Positions 53,943-62,801 of a stretch of 64,000 bases of DNA are shown here, in pieces (the stretch's first letter is position 1; each line of letters opens with the position of its first letter). The notes beneath the pieces were generated by a model. The model had not been told where the DNA came from and did not search any database. It worked only from the letters and a program-made list of their open reading frames with translations. This DNA is from Pyxidicoccus xibeiensis (GTDB taxonomy: Bacteria > Myxococcota > Myxococcia > Myxococcales > Myxococcaceae), in the NCBI RefSeq assembly GCF_024198175.1, contig NZ_JAJVKV010000006.1, positions 186,001 through 250,000 of the forward strand, given 5' to 3'. Made by a program: the position numbers and the translations under genes.

Positions 53943-54941
53943 ATGCCTCCGCTCCCCGCCGGCCGGAAGTATTCCGCTTCCCCGTACCTGCTGCTCGCCC
54001 TGCTCGCCCTTGGTGCGAAGGCCCGGGCGTCCGAGACGTCCCCGGTGCCCGCCGCCGCGGCGCCCCGCCCGCCCGAGGCCCCGCCGCTGGCGGAGGGCCG
54101 CCCGCTCTTGACGCTGCAGCCTGGCGCGGCGAAGCCGGGAGACCCGGTGCTGGTGTCCGTGCGCGGCATGGCGGAGCTGCCCTCGGGCACGCTGGCCGGA
54201 CGGCCGCTGCGCTTCTTCCCCTGGGGCGAGGGCTTCCTGGCCATCTCCGGCCTGCCGGTGGAGCAGGCCCCCGGCGCGGTCCCCGTCCAGGTGCTGGGCC
54301 CGGCCGCGCCCGGCGCGGCACCGGTGGAGCTGACCGGCACGCTGGACGTCATGGAGCCGGGCTACCCGGAGCGCGAGCTGAAGGTGTCCGGCAAGTACGT
54401 GGAGCCGCCGCCGGGGGTGAAGGCCCGCCTGGCCGCGGACCGCAAGGCCTTCGCGGCGGCCTTCTCGCAGCCGTTCACCGCGCCGCACTTCGGCCAGAAC
54501 TTCGCGTGGCCGCGGCAGGACCGCATCACCGCGCCCTTCGGTGACCGGCGTACGTTCAACGGCAAGCTGTCCAGCCAGCACTTCGGCGTGGACATCGACG
54601 GGGACCCGGGCACGCCGGTGGTCGCCGCCAATGACGGCACGGTGGTGATGGCGCGCGACAACTACTCCGCCGGCAAGACGGTGGTGGTGCACCACGGCGC
54701 CGGGCTGTACACGACGTACTTCCACCTGTCCCGCATCGGTGTGAAGAACGGCGTGAGGGTGAAGCAGGGCCAGCGCCTGGGCCTCGTCGGCAGCACCGGC
54801 CGCGTCACCGGCCCCCACCTCCACTGGGGCGTGAAGGCGGATGGCCTCTGGGTGGACGGCGAGCCGCTGCTGCGCCTCGACTTCTTCCCGCCCGCCACGC
54901 CCGGCGTGGCCAGCGGCTCGACGCAGGTGGGGAGCCCCTAG
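53943..54941 (+). CDS. M23-family peptidase (LytM-type)
   Basis: The 332-residue protein has a probable signal segment (SPYLLLALLALGAKARA). Residues about 55-145 form an N-terminal beta domain. The M23 domain (about 195-310) has the zinc ligands in SSQHFGVDIDGDPGTPV (H-x3-D) and TGPHLHWGV (H-x-H). It should cut peptidoglycan cross-bridges or act as an amidase activator; the intact ligands favour activity. It is convergent with the enoyl-CoA hydratase gene, 1 bp apart. Confidence 0.9.
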   Translation: MPPLPAGRKYSASPYLLLALLALGAKARASETSPVPAAAAPRPPEAPPLAEGRPLLTLQPGAAKPGDPVLVSVRGMAELPSGTLAGRPLRFFPWGEGFLAISGLPVEQAPGAVPVQVLGPAAPGAAPVELTGTLDVMEPGYPERELKVSGKYVEPPPGVKARLAADRKAFAAAFSQPFTAPHFGQNFAWPRQDRITAPFGDRRTFNGKLSSQHFGVDIDGDPGTPVVAANDGTVVMARDNYSAGKTVVVHHGAGLYTTYFHLSRIGVKNGVRVKQGQRLGLVGSTGRVTGPHLHWGVKADGLWVDGEPLLRLDFFPPATPGVASGSTQVGSP

Positions 54942-54942
54942 C

Positions 54943-55737
54943 TCAGCGGTCGTTCCACTTCGGTGGCCGCTTCTCGAGGAACGCGGAGATGCCCTCGCCG
55001 GCGTCGTCGGCGAGCACATTCAGCGACAGCTGCGAGGCCAGGTACTCCAGCGCGGCGGGCAGCGGCAGGTCCTCCGCGGTGAAGAAGGCGCGGCGCCCCA
55101 GCGCCAGCACCGCCTGGCTCTTGCCGGCCAGCTTCCCCGCGAGCGCGCCCACCGCCGCGTCCAGCTCCGCGGCCGGCACCACGCGGTTGACGAGCCCCAG
55201 CGCCAGCGCGTCCCGCGCCGGCAGCCGGTCTCCCGTGAGCACCAGCTCCAGCGCCCGCTTGCGGCCCACGTGCCGCTGCAGGAGCGCCATCATCATCATC
55301 GGGAAGAGCCCCACGTCGATTTCCGGCGTGCCGAGCTCCGCGCCCTCCGCCGCCACGGCCAGGTCACACGCGAGCACCAGCCCCAGGCCTCCGGCCAGCG
55401 CGTGGCCGTTCACCCGCGCCACCGTGGGCTTGCGGGCCTCCTGGAACCGGGACAGCAGCCGCCCGTAGGAGCGGCGGCCCTCGTGCGTGGACAGGAAGCC
55501 CTCGTCGCCGGCCATCTGCCCCAAATCCCCCCCGGCGCAGAACACCTTCTCCCCCGCGCCGGTGAGCACCACCACGCGCACCGCGGGGTCCGCGTCCGCG
55601 CGCTCCAGGCCCGCCACCAGCCCGCGGACCACCGCCGGGGACAGCGCGTTGCGGGCCTTCGGCCTGTCGATGGTCAGGTGCGCTTGGGGGCCCTGGACTT
55701 CGTACCGGACTTCTCCGACGGCATCTCCGACTTCCAC
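54943..55737 (-). CDS. Enoyl-CoA hydratase/isomerase family protein
   Basis: The 264-residue protein starts at GTG with GGAGG eight bases upstream. Crotonase motifs are present: CAGGDLGQM (oxyanion hole), GHALAGGLGLVLACDLAVAA (second oxyanion Gly) and ELGTPEIDVGLFP with the catalytic Glu. The first catalytic Glu of hydratases (usual GG-x-E-L) is Gly-Leu here, so isomerase or another chemistry is possible. Its start overlaps the TetR gene by 64 bp, suggesting co-regulation by that regulator. Confidence 0.88.
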   Translation of the reverse strand: MEVGDAVGEVRYEVQGPQAHLTIDRPKARNALSPAVVRGLVAGLERADADPAVRVVVLTGAGEKVFCAGGDLGQMAGDEGFLSTHEGRRSYGRLLSRFQEARKPTVARVNGHALAGGLGLVLACDLAVAAEGAELGTPEIDVGLFPMMMMALLQRHVGRKRALELVLTGDRLPARDALALGLVNRVVPAAELDAAVGALAGKLAGKSQAVLALGRRAFFTAEDLPLPAALEYLASQLSLNVLADDAGEGISAFLEKRPPKWNDR

Positions 55738-56387
55738 TCGGGCACCTCCGCACCGTGGGCGCCCGTCAGGACGCCGTAAAGGAAGGAGTCGGCGATCTGC
55801 GCCTTGGCCCGCTCCAGCGCGGCGACGTCGCGCGAGTCGGTGAGCCCCACGACGAAGGCGGTGAGCCCCATCTCGATGTTGCCGAAGAGGAGCGCCGAGG
55901 CCAGCTGCGGGTCCATGTCCGCGCGCAGCTCCCCGGCCTCCTTCGCCTGGCTGAACAGGCCCGAGCTCAGGCGGATGGCGTCCACGAAGGCCGTCTGCCG
56001 GTTGATGCGCGAGCCCGCCGGGCTGCGCGCAATCTCCAGGATGAGGACCTTCACCGCCTTGGGGTCCACGCGGTACGCCTCGAAGGCCACGTCGACGATG
56101 CCGCGCACCCGCTCCGCGAGCGTGCCCTCCGCCTCCACCACCGCGCGCACGCGCGTGACGAAGCCGCTCCAGCCGGTGTCGAACACCGTCTCCAGCAGCT
56201 CGTCCTTGTTCTTGAAGTAGTGGTAGACGAGGCCGTACGCGACGCCGGCCTCCTTGGCCACGTCCGCGATGCGGCAGCCGTGGTAGCCCTTGCGCGCGAA
56301 CACGTCGATGGCCGCGCGCAGGATGGTGCGGCGGCGCTCGCTCTCACGCGAACCATTCTCCGCCGCCGGCTTGCTCTGCTGACCCAC
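55674..56387 (-). CDS. TetR-family transcriptional regulator
   Basis: I chose GTG 56387, with GGAGG six bases upstream (237 residues); a TTG at 56417 is the alternative. The N-terminal HTH (ILRAAIDVFARKGYHGCRIA, then DVAKEAGVAYGLVYHYFKNK) is canonical TetR and FadR-like in its helix 3. The C-terminal ligand domain follows, with a Lys/Ser-rich tail. It overlaps an enoyl-CoA hydratase gene, which hints at an acyl-CoA ligand. Confidence 0.9.
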   Translation of the reverse strand: MGQQSKPAAENGSRESERRRTILRAAIDVFARKGYHGCRIADVAKEAGVAYGLVYHYFKNKDELLETVFDTGWSGFVTRVRAVVEAEGTLAERVRGIVDVAFEAYRVDPKAVKVLILEIARSPAGSRINRQTAFVDAIRLSSGLFSQAKEAGELRADMDPQLASALLFGNIEMGLTAFVVGLTDSRDVAALERAKAQIADSFLYGVLTGAHGAEVPEWKSEMPSEKSGTKSRAPKRT

Positions 56388-56483
56388 GACGTCCTCCACC
56401 GGCGGGTGATTCGCCAATCAACCGGTGGAGACCCTACGGAGGGAGGGCCCTGGGGTCAATGCCTTGTTGGGCCCTCCCGCCGG

Positions 56484-58016
56484 TCAGCGAACGTCGCCCG
56501 AGACGGGCGGCGCGCGCACCGGCACCTTGTGGCCGTCAATCTGGGCCGCCGTGTACTTGCAGGTCGCGTTCACCGTGAAGGCCACCGGTGGGTCGAAGGC
56601 GGGCGGCGGGGGGCTGGCGTCCGGGTTGTGCTTGTCGGTGATGACGTACTCCTCGACGTTGTAGGAGGGGTACGTGAAGGCAATCCCCGAGGCGAAGGGG
56701 TCCACGTTCACCGGGCCCTCCGCGCCGCCCTTGCAGCCGTCGTCATTGGCGTTCTGGGCGATGCGGTTGTACCAGGGGTCCGCCACCAGGAAGACGCTGC
56801 GCTTGGAGCCGAAGTGAGCGACCTGGATGGGCACGCCGGGCAGCGGGGAGATCTGCCGCACGGTGTCCTCCCGGTCCAGCTCGTGCGGCCAGCCCGTCCA
56901 GAGGACACGCTCCTGCACCCAGATGAGGGAGGAGGCGTCGAACTGGTTGTTCTTGCCGTTCCACTTGCCGTCGCCGTTGGTGTCGACGAAGCGCTCGTGC
57001 GGGTCCCACGTGCCGTTGTCGTTGTTGTCGACGAACGGCTCGGTCAGGTCGACGAAGGGCTCGCCCTGGTCGTACTGGCCGTTGTTGTTGTTGTCCTCGT
57101 ACGCCTCCTCGCCGCTGGTGATGGCGACGAGGGAGACGAGGTTGTCGCGCGGGTTGTTGACCTTGCCCGGACGGATGGGGTCATTGCGGCGCGGCTCGGG
57201 GCGGGTGTTGTAGGGCTGGGCCGGCGTGCCGTGGGCCGCGACGGGGGAGGTCTCCCAGAGGAACGGGTGCATCCAGAGCGGCGCGATGTACTCGCCGGTG
57301 TGGGTGGCGTCGACCAGGGGCTGCCAGGTGAACTCACCCGGCTCCACGTCGTCCGGCAGCGGCAGCGAGGACTTGTAGAGCACCTCGGCGTTGCCCACCA
57401 CGTCGGTGGCGGACACGGCGCTCGGGCCGATGGTGCCCGCCTCCGTGAGGAAGGAGACCTGGGCGCCGCCGATACCGTCGCCGTTGCGATCTCCCACGTG
57501 GGCGATGCAGCGCACCTTCACGCCGGCGATGAGGTTGCGGGTGTCGTCCCAGGCGCCAATGGCGTGGTGCGCACCGGAGGCGTCACCGGAGAACGAGCCG
57601 CACTGGAAGGTGAGCTGCCGCGAGCTGGAGTTGGTGCCGGCGAAGCTCACCACCGGGCTGACGGCCGTCTTCGTCTCGCCGTCGCCCGCGGCGGTGGCCA
57701 CCACCACCACGGACGCCACGCGGCCGCCACGGGCCACCAGCTGCACGGAGACGATGCCGTCACCGGTGTTGGTGACGCCCTCGGTGGGAGACAGCTCCAC
57801 GCCCGGAACGTCCGATTGAAGGGTGAAGGAGACCGGTGTGCCCGCCTGGGGCTGACCGCGAGAGTCCACCGCCCGGAACCGCAGGGTGGTGATTTCTCCC
57901 AGTCGCGGCTGGGCCGGAGACTGGTCCACGAACTCAAGTGTGGCAGGGGCCGGCGGCGAGCACGCCACAAACACCACGCTCGCGAAGGCCACCCATGGGG
58001 CCAGACCCGGACGCAT
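56484..58016 (-). CDS. Lipoprotein with Ig-like domain and EF-hand-like loops
   Basis: The 510-residue protein starts MRPGLAPWVAFASVVFVAC, a lipoprotein signal (lipobox VFVA-C). Residues about 30-120 resemble a bacterial Ig-like (Big) domain (LRFRAVDSRGQPQAGTPVSF). Three calcium-binding-like loops lie at about 315-365: EDNNNNGQYDQGE, DNNDNGTWDPHE and DTNGDGKWNGKN. The C-terminus is rich in Pro and aromatic residues. It is probably surface-exposed and calcium-binding. No named family is recognised. Confidence 0.8.
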   Translation of the reverse strand: MRPGLAPWVAFASVVFVACSPPAPATLEFVDQSPAQPRLGEITTLRFRAVDSRGQPQAGTPVSFTLQSDVPGVELSPTEGVTNTGDGIVSVQLVARGGRVASVVVVATAAGDGETKTAVSPVVSFAGTNSSSRQLTFQCGSFSGDASGAHHAIGAWDDTRNLIAGVKVRCIAHVGDRNGDGIGGAQVSFLTEAGTIGPSAVSATDVVGNAEVLYKSSLPLPDDVEPGEFTWQPLVDATHTGEYIAPLWMHPFLWETSPVAAHGTPAQPYNTRPEPRRNDPIRPGKVNNPRDNLVSLVAITSGEEAYEDNNNNGQYDQGEPFVDLTEPFVDNNDNGTWDPHERFVDTNGDGKWNGKNNQFDASSLIWVQERVLWTGWPHELDREDTVRQISPLPGVPIQVAHFGSKRSVFLVADPWYNRIAQNANDDGCKGGAEGPVNVDPFASGIAFTYPSYNVEEYVITDKHNPDASPPPPAFDPPVAFTVNATCKYTAAQIDGHKVPVRAPPVSGDVR

Positions 58017-58171
58017 CAGCGAAGACTCCTTGAAGATGAGGAAGGCGCGCTGTACGCACGCGGCGCACAGCGAATCCTCCGCATCTTCCCGGGCCACCTA
58101 CCGTCCAGTCAAGGACAGGGCAGGAAGACCGGAGTCGACTTGCGTCCAGGCCTGGCGCCTGGAGGGGGATG

Positions 58172-58522
58172 TCAGGCGGCGGAACCGCTGAACATCACCC
58201 GAGCGACCCCCAACAGGCGGTCGACGTCCCGCGCGGTGAGGCCGCGGGCACGCGCGAAGTCAGAGAGGGGACGCAGCAGGTCCTCCGTCTGAGCAAGGGT
58301 CTGCTCCGTTCCCGTGAAGAGCTCGCCCAGGCTGACGCCCAGGGCGTTGGCAAGGGCCGCCAGCGTCTCCACATGGGGGACACGCTCGCCACGCTCAATC
58401 ATGGAAAGGAACGACACACTGATTTGAGCCCGCTCCGCGAGCTCTTCCTGCGTCCAGCGCTCCGGCCGCTGCGTGCGAAGCTCGCGGATGCGCTGGCCAA
58501 TTCGTTTTCCGAGGTCCGACAC
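58172..58522 (-). CDS. XRE-family HTH regulator
   Basis: The 116-residue protein starts at GTG. An HTH_3 domain occupies residues 8-72: RIRELRTQR, TQEELAERAQISVSFLSMIE and RGERVPHVETLAALANALGV. The last 40 residues are a helical extension (LLRPLSDFARARGLTARDVD). It lies 59 bp downstream of lptD on the same strand and may be co-transcribed or separately regulated. No metabolite domain is visible. Confidence 0.88.
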   Translation of the reverse strand: MSDLGKRIGQRIRELRTQRPERWTQEELAERAQISVSFLSMIERGERVPHVETLAALANALGVSLGELFTGTEQTLAQTEDLLRPLSDFARARGLTARDVDRLLGVARVMFSGSAA

Positions 58523-58581
58523 GAAGTACTTCTCCTGGCTGATTCGAGGTTGTTGGAACCACCACGCACGGCGGGTGATTC

Positions 58582-61233
58582 CTAGCCGCCGGAACCAAAG
58601 GACCCGAACCCGGCCACGCTGAGGTTGATCCCACCGAATTCCGGTGAGTCGGCTCCCCGGCGAAGCACCACCACCCCCTCGATACGCCAGCAGTCACACG
58701 CCGGCCCATACGAGAGGCCGAGAGTCTGCTGAGCGAGAGGCTGGTTTTCTTTGGTTGTTGGATCTTGGTAAAGCGGCTGCACATACGCTTCGTACCGCAC
58801 TCCCAGCCCAAATCCGAGCGTCAAACGCGTACCCCCAATGAGGGTCTGAACCCGCTCGGCCGGAGGGAAGTCGGGTAGTTCGAACGAAGCGCTGCCTACC
58901 AGGGTATCAAGCCTGCGACGCACGGCGTCAGGGCCGATGGCCCGCGGACTGGCGCCCAGCTCGAGCCCCAGGTTGCTGGTCGTGAGGTAGTCATCGAACC
59001 GACCATAGAGCGCCGCGCCCTTGCCGTTGTCGATGTTGAAGTCCGCGCTCAGCTGCGTGATACGGCGCGTGTTGGGGTCGAAGCGGATCTGCCCACCCGC
59101 GGTGAGGACCCCCGCCCCGGCGCTGAAGCGGGCGAAGGTGTCTCGCAGCACCGGCCCGGTGGTGTCGGCCACCTTGCCCGCGGCGGGGGAATACCGGGTC
59201 AGGTCGAAGCCCTGCCCCAGGCGCAGGCGCACCGGCTCCCGGGCATCCGCTCCCCGCTTGAACCGCAGCGTCTGATCCACGGCCAGCACCGCGTGGAGGA
59301 AGCCCCGGGTGCGCCCGTTGGCCTGGAGCGGAACGGCGGCATCGATTTCGTCATAGGGCTGGGAAAACCCATCAGGGAGGGCGCCCGCCGAAGGAACGCT
59401 CCCCCACCCGCCAGGGACGTAGCGCAGCTCCAGCGACGGCGCGACGGCATGCCGGTAGACGGTGCCCCGCCCCTGCCACGTGGTCGCCACCTGGCTGTCC
59501 AGCAGCAGGCCGGCCAGGGGGTAGCCTCGCTGCCAGGTCCGGCCGGAGACCTCCCCCAGCCACACGTCCTGGCGCAGCCCGAGCGAGGGCGTCACGCGGG
59601 CGTAGTCGCCCAGGGCCCAGGACGTGGACAGCCGGGGGGTGAAGTCCAGCCGGTTGCGGGCCTCGCGGTCCGCAGAGTTGAAGATGCCATCGGACTGGGT
59701 GTCGTCCACGCTCCTCGTCAGAGTCCCCAGGCGGACGGAGTCGTTCGCGGCCCGGAAGACGCCGTCGACGCCCTCGTCACCAAAGCCCCCTCCCAGCGGG
59801 GCCAGGCGGGTGTACTCCACGCGCACCCCACCGAAAATGCCCCTTCCCAGGGGACGCTCGGGGAGGGCCAGGGTGATGCCGGGCAGGCGCTGGAAGGTGG
59901 AGGGGCCCTTCAGCTCCGGCTGGAGGGGGTCCGTCGCGGCCGGCACGCGATTGTCCTGGAAGAAGCGGTAGCCGAACCGGATGTCCTGGCGCAGAGACAC
60001 GTCCAGGCCGAGGTAGCGGTCATCCTGGCGCTGGTAGACGGTGGCGGTGCTTCGCAGGTACGTGAACTCGCGCGCGAGGATGTCCGCGGTGAGGTCCCGC
60101 GTGTAGGCGCCATCGGAGACGAAGGACGCATCCACCCGGTCGTACCAGCCGCCGCCCAGGTCCTGCGAGTGCTGCCACGAGGCCTCGCCGCGCAGGCCGC
60201 GCTTCTCGTCCACCGGCGCCTGCAGGTTGTCCCGCAGGGGCCGGTAGTAGTTGAAGTCCCTCGGGTCCCTCACCGGCCGGCTGTCGTAGAGGAGCCCGAG
60301 CGTGGCACGGCCCCGGGTGCGCTCGCTGGGCACATAGCGGAGCTCCGTGAGCAGCCGGGGCCCCTGCACGCCATAGGCGGGCGGCTCGCGGACGTACACC
60401 TCGTCACCTTTCACAGCGGGGTCATCCACCGTCAGCCGGCTCACGTCTCCGGCACCGGTGAAGTAGCCCGGCGTGAAGGTGATGTCGTAGCTCTGCCCCA
60501 GGGTGAAGAAGACGGGCTGCTCCAGGCTGAAGCCGTTGAGGCCGGAGGAGGAGGGCTTGGGGATGAGCAGGCCCGAGCGCCGCTCCGCCAGGGGCAGGTA
60601 GAGCCACGGCAGCGCGAAGACGGGCACCGAGCGCACGTACACCACGGGCCAGGAGAGGGTGGCGCGCTCGCCGAGGACGACGTTGGCGGAGCTGGCCTCC
60701 ACGCGCCAGCTGGGCTCACCGGGGCCGCACTCGCACGGGGTGAAGGCCAGGTCGTCCACGACGAAGGAGTTGGGCCCGGTGCGCTTGATGCGCGTGCCGC
60801 TGAGGATGACGGGCGTCTCCCCCATGGCGCGCAGCTCCTGCGGCGTCTTCGCCGTGAGCATGGCCTCCAGGGTGACGCCCCGCTTCTGCATGAAGAGGCC
60901 GCCCTCGAGGTTGGCCTCGAAGGAGCGGATGTCCACGCGCACCGAGTCCGCCACCGCGGCCATGCCGCCGGGACCCACGAACATGACGTTGCCGGTGGCG
61001 GTGGCCACCTGGTTGGCCTCGTCGTACGTCACCTCGTCGGCGCGCAGGAGCATGTCCCCCGTGCGCAGCTCGCAGTGGCCGCGCGCGAGGAGGACCTGCT
61101 TGTCGGCTTCGTAGGTGACGAAGTCCGCCGCCAGCTCCACCGTCTCCCCGGTGGGGAGCTGGACCTGGGTGGCCAGCGGAATCTGCGCCGTCGAGACGAG
61201 CAGCGCGGCGGCGAGCGGGACGAGGATGCTCAT
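58582..61233 (-). CDS. lptD: LPS-assembly protein LptD
   Basis: The 883-residue protein has a signal peptide (MSILVPLAAALLVSTAQ), then an OstA/LptA-like N-terminal domain (about 25-130; repeated motifs VTYEADKQVLLARGH, VTYDEANQVATATGN) and a beta-barrel. FTPCECGPGEPSWRVEA matches the conserved Cys region of LptD, and CDCWRIEG near the C-terminus gives the second Cys pair for the inter-domain disulfide. E. coli LptD has 784 residues. It inserts LPS into the outer membrane. No lptE is adjacent. Confidence 0.92.
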   Translation of the reverse strand: MSILVPLAAALLVSTAQIPLATQVQLPTGETVELAADFVTYEADKQVLLARGHCELRTGDMLLRADEVTYDEANQVATATGNVMFVGPGGMAAVADSVRVDIRSFEANLEGGLFMQKRGVTLEAMLTAKTPQELRAMGETPVILSGTRIKRTGPNSFVVDDLAFTPCECGPGEPSWRVEASSANVVLGERATLSWPVVYVRSVPVFALPWLYLPLAERRSGLLIPKPSSSGLNGFSLEQPVFFTLGQSYDITFTPGYFTGAGDVSRLTVDDPAVKGDEVYVREPPAYGVQGPRLLTELRYVPSERTRGRATLGLLYDSRPVRDPRDFNYYRPLRDNLQAPVDEKRGLRGEASWQHSQDLGGGWYDRVDASFVSDGAYTRDLTADILAREFTYLRSTATVYQRQDDRYLGLDVSLRQDIRFGYRFFQDNRVPAATDPLQPELKGPSTFQRLPGITLALPERPLGRGIFGGVRVEYTRLAPLGGGFGDEGVDGVFRAANDSVRLGTLTRSVDDTQSDGIFNSADREARNRLDFTPRLSTSWALGDYARVTPSLGLRQDVWLGEVSGRTWQRGYPLAGLLLDSQVATTWQGRGTVYRHAVAPSLELRYVPGGWGSVPSAGALPDGFSQPYDEIDAAVPLQANGRTRGFLHAVLAVDQTLRFKRGADAREPVRLRLGQGFDLTRYSPAAGKVADTTGPVLRDTFARFSAGAGVLTAGGQIRFDPNTRRITQLSADFNIDNGKGAALYGRFDDYLTTSNLGLELGASPRAIGPDAVRRRLDTLVGSASFELPDFPPAERVQTLIGGTRLTLGFGLGVRYEAYVQPLYQDPTTKENQPLAQQTLGLSYGPACDCWRIEGVVVLRRGADSPEFGGINLSVAGFGSFGSGG

Positions 61234-61280
61234 TCAGGGGCGCAGGGTATGCCGCGCCCGGTCCGCGCGGACGGCCCTTT

Positions 61281-62708
61281 TCACCGGCCTGTGCGCTGGA
61301 AGTCCAATGAAATGACGTTGCCGTCCTGGCGGGCCTGGTAGGGGGCCTGCTCCCGGAGCTGGATGGTGACGCGCACGCCGCGGCCGGCGGAGTCCGCGTC
61401 CACACGCGTCACCGGGGAGTTGAAGAAGGACGTGTCCAGCGGGCGGGTGTTGTTGCTCAGGTCGATGCGGGTGTTCTCCAGCTCCACCACCACCGTGCGG
61501 CCCTCCTCGCTCACCGTGTAGCGCACCGGCTCGTTGGCGCGGATGAAGACGCGGGAGCCGCCGGTCTGCTGCTGGAACCCGATGAGCGTCATCGTCTTGC
61601 GGCGCGAGGACACCTCCGCCGACGCGTCCGAGCCTCCGGACACCTCGCGGCGCGGGCGCTCGGCGGGCTCCGCCTTGGCGACGCGCGTCTCGCGGGCGGC
61701 CCGGGCCTCCTCCTGGCGCTGGCGGCGCTCCTCCGCGGCGGCCTCGGCGGCGGCGCGCTTCTCGTCGGCGGCGGCCTGGGCGGCGGCGCGGCGCTCCTGG
61801 GCGGCGGCCTCGGCGGCGGCGCGCTTCTCGTCAGCGGCGGCCTGGGCGGCGGCGCGGCGCTCCTCGTCGGTGCTCTTCGCCGAGGCGCGGGCCTCTTCCT
61901 GCTGGCGCTTCTTCTCGTCGGAGGCGGCCTGGGCGGCGGCGCGGCGCTCGTCCTCGGCGCTCTTCGCGGCGGCGCGGGCTTCCTCCTCCTGGCGCTTCTT
62001 CTCGTCAGCGGCGGCGGCGCGGGCCTCCTCCTCCTGGCGCTGGGCCTGGGCGCGGGCCTCCTCCTGGCGGCGGGCCTCGGCGTCGGCGTCCTGCTTCGCG
62101 CGGGCAGAGGCCTCGGCGGCGGCCTTCTCCTGGGCCTCGCGCTCGGCGCGGGCGGAGGCGGCGGCCTCGGCGGCGGCCTTCTCCTGGGCCTGGCGCTCCG
62201 CCTCGGCGGCCGCGGCGGCCTGGGCGGCCGAGCCGTCCGTGGTGGGCTGGGCGGCGGCCGTCGTCGGCTGCGCGGCCGGGGCGGCCTCGGGCTGCGCGGG
62301 CGCCTGCGCCACGGCCTGGCCTCCGCCACCGGCCACCCTCACGACGAGCTGGTTGCCGTTGGCCTGGATGTCCGTCTCCACCTCGCGCTCGTAGCCGATG
62401 AGCACGCGGGCGATGGCGGAGGCGTCCGAGCCGTAGCTGGCGGTGCGGATGCCCGTCACCGTGCCGTTGCCCACCGTGACTTCCTCCGGGACGCCGGAGA
62501 AGACGGCCTCGGAGATGTCGATGACGAGCCGCGGCGGGTCCGTCATGGTGAAGGTGGTGAAGTTGGGCTTCTTCGTGCCGATGATGGACACGGTGCCGCC
62601 ATTCACCTGCACGCCGGTGATGGTGTTCACGTCCGCCGCCGGCGCCTGCGCGAGCGCCACCATGGGCACGAACACGACACCGAGCAGCCACACGGCAAAG
62701 GCCTTCAT
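61281..62708 (-). CDS. Double AMIN-domain periplasmic protein with Ala/Glu/Arg-rich coiled coil
   Basis: The protein has 475 residues from ATG 62708, with GGGGAG upstream. A signal peptide (to about AQA) precedes a first AMIN domain (about 25-125). Residues about 150-360 are a highly repetitive Ala/Glu/Arg region with EEARA, ERRAAAQAA and DEKR units, likely one long helix. A second AMIN domain follows (about 375-472). AMIN domains bind peptidoglycan in PilQ and AmiC; no PilQ or amidase domain is present, so this looks like a wall-binding spacer. It ends 47 bp upstream of lptD. Confidence 0.85.
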   Translation of the reverse strand: MKAFAVWLLGVVFVPMVALAQAPAADVNTITGVQVNGGTVSIIGTKKPNFTTFTMTDPPRLVIDISEAVFSGVPEEVTVGNGTVTGIRTASYGSDASAIARVLIGYEREVETDIQANGNQLVVRVAGGGGQAVAQAPAQPEAAPAAQPTTAAAQPTTDGSAAQAAAAAEAERQAQEKAAAEAAASARAEREAQEKAAAEASARAKQDADAEARRQEEARAQAQRQEEEARAAAADEKKRQEEEARAAAKSAEDERRAAAQAASDEKKRQQEEARASAKSTDEERRAAAQAAADEKRAAAEAAAQERRAAAQAAADEKRAAAEAAAEERRQRQEEARAARETRVAKAEPAERPRREVSGGSDASAEVSSRRKTMTLIGFQQQTGGSRVFIRANEPVRYTVSEEGRTVVVELENTRIDLSNNTRPLDTSFFNSPVTRVDADSAGRGVRVTIQLREQAPYQARQDGNVISLDFQRTGR

Positions 62709-62801
62709 CACCCACTCCCCTTCACGTTGACAGAGGGCACGGATGCTAACACGCGCCCCCTGCCCTCCAACTTTCCGTCCGGACGAGAGTGTCCGGGCCC
62801 G

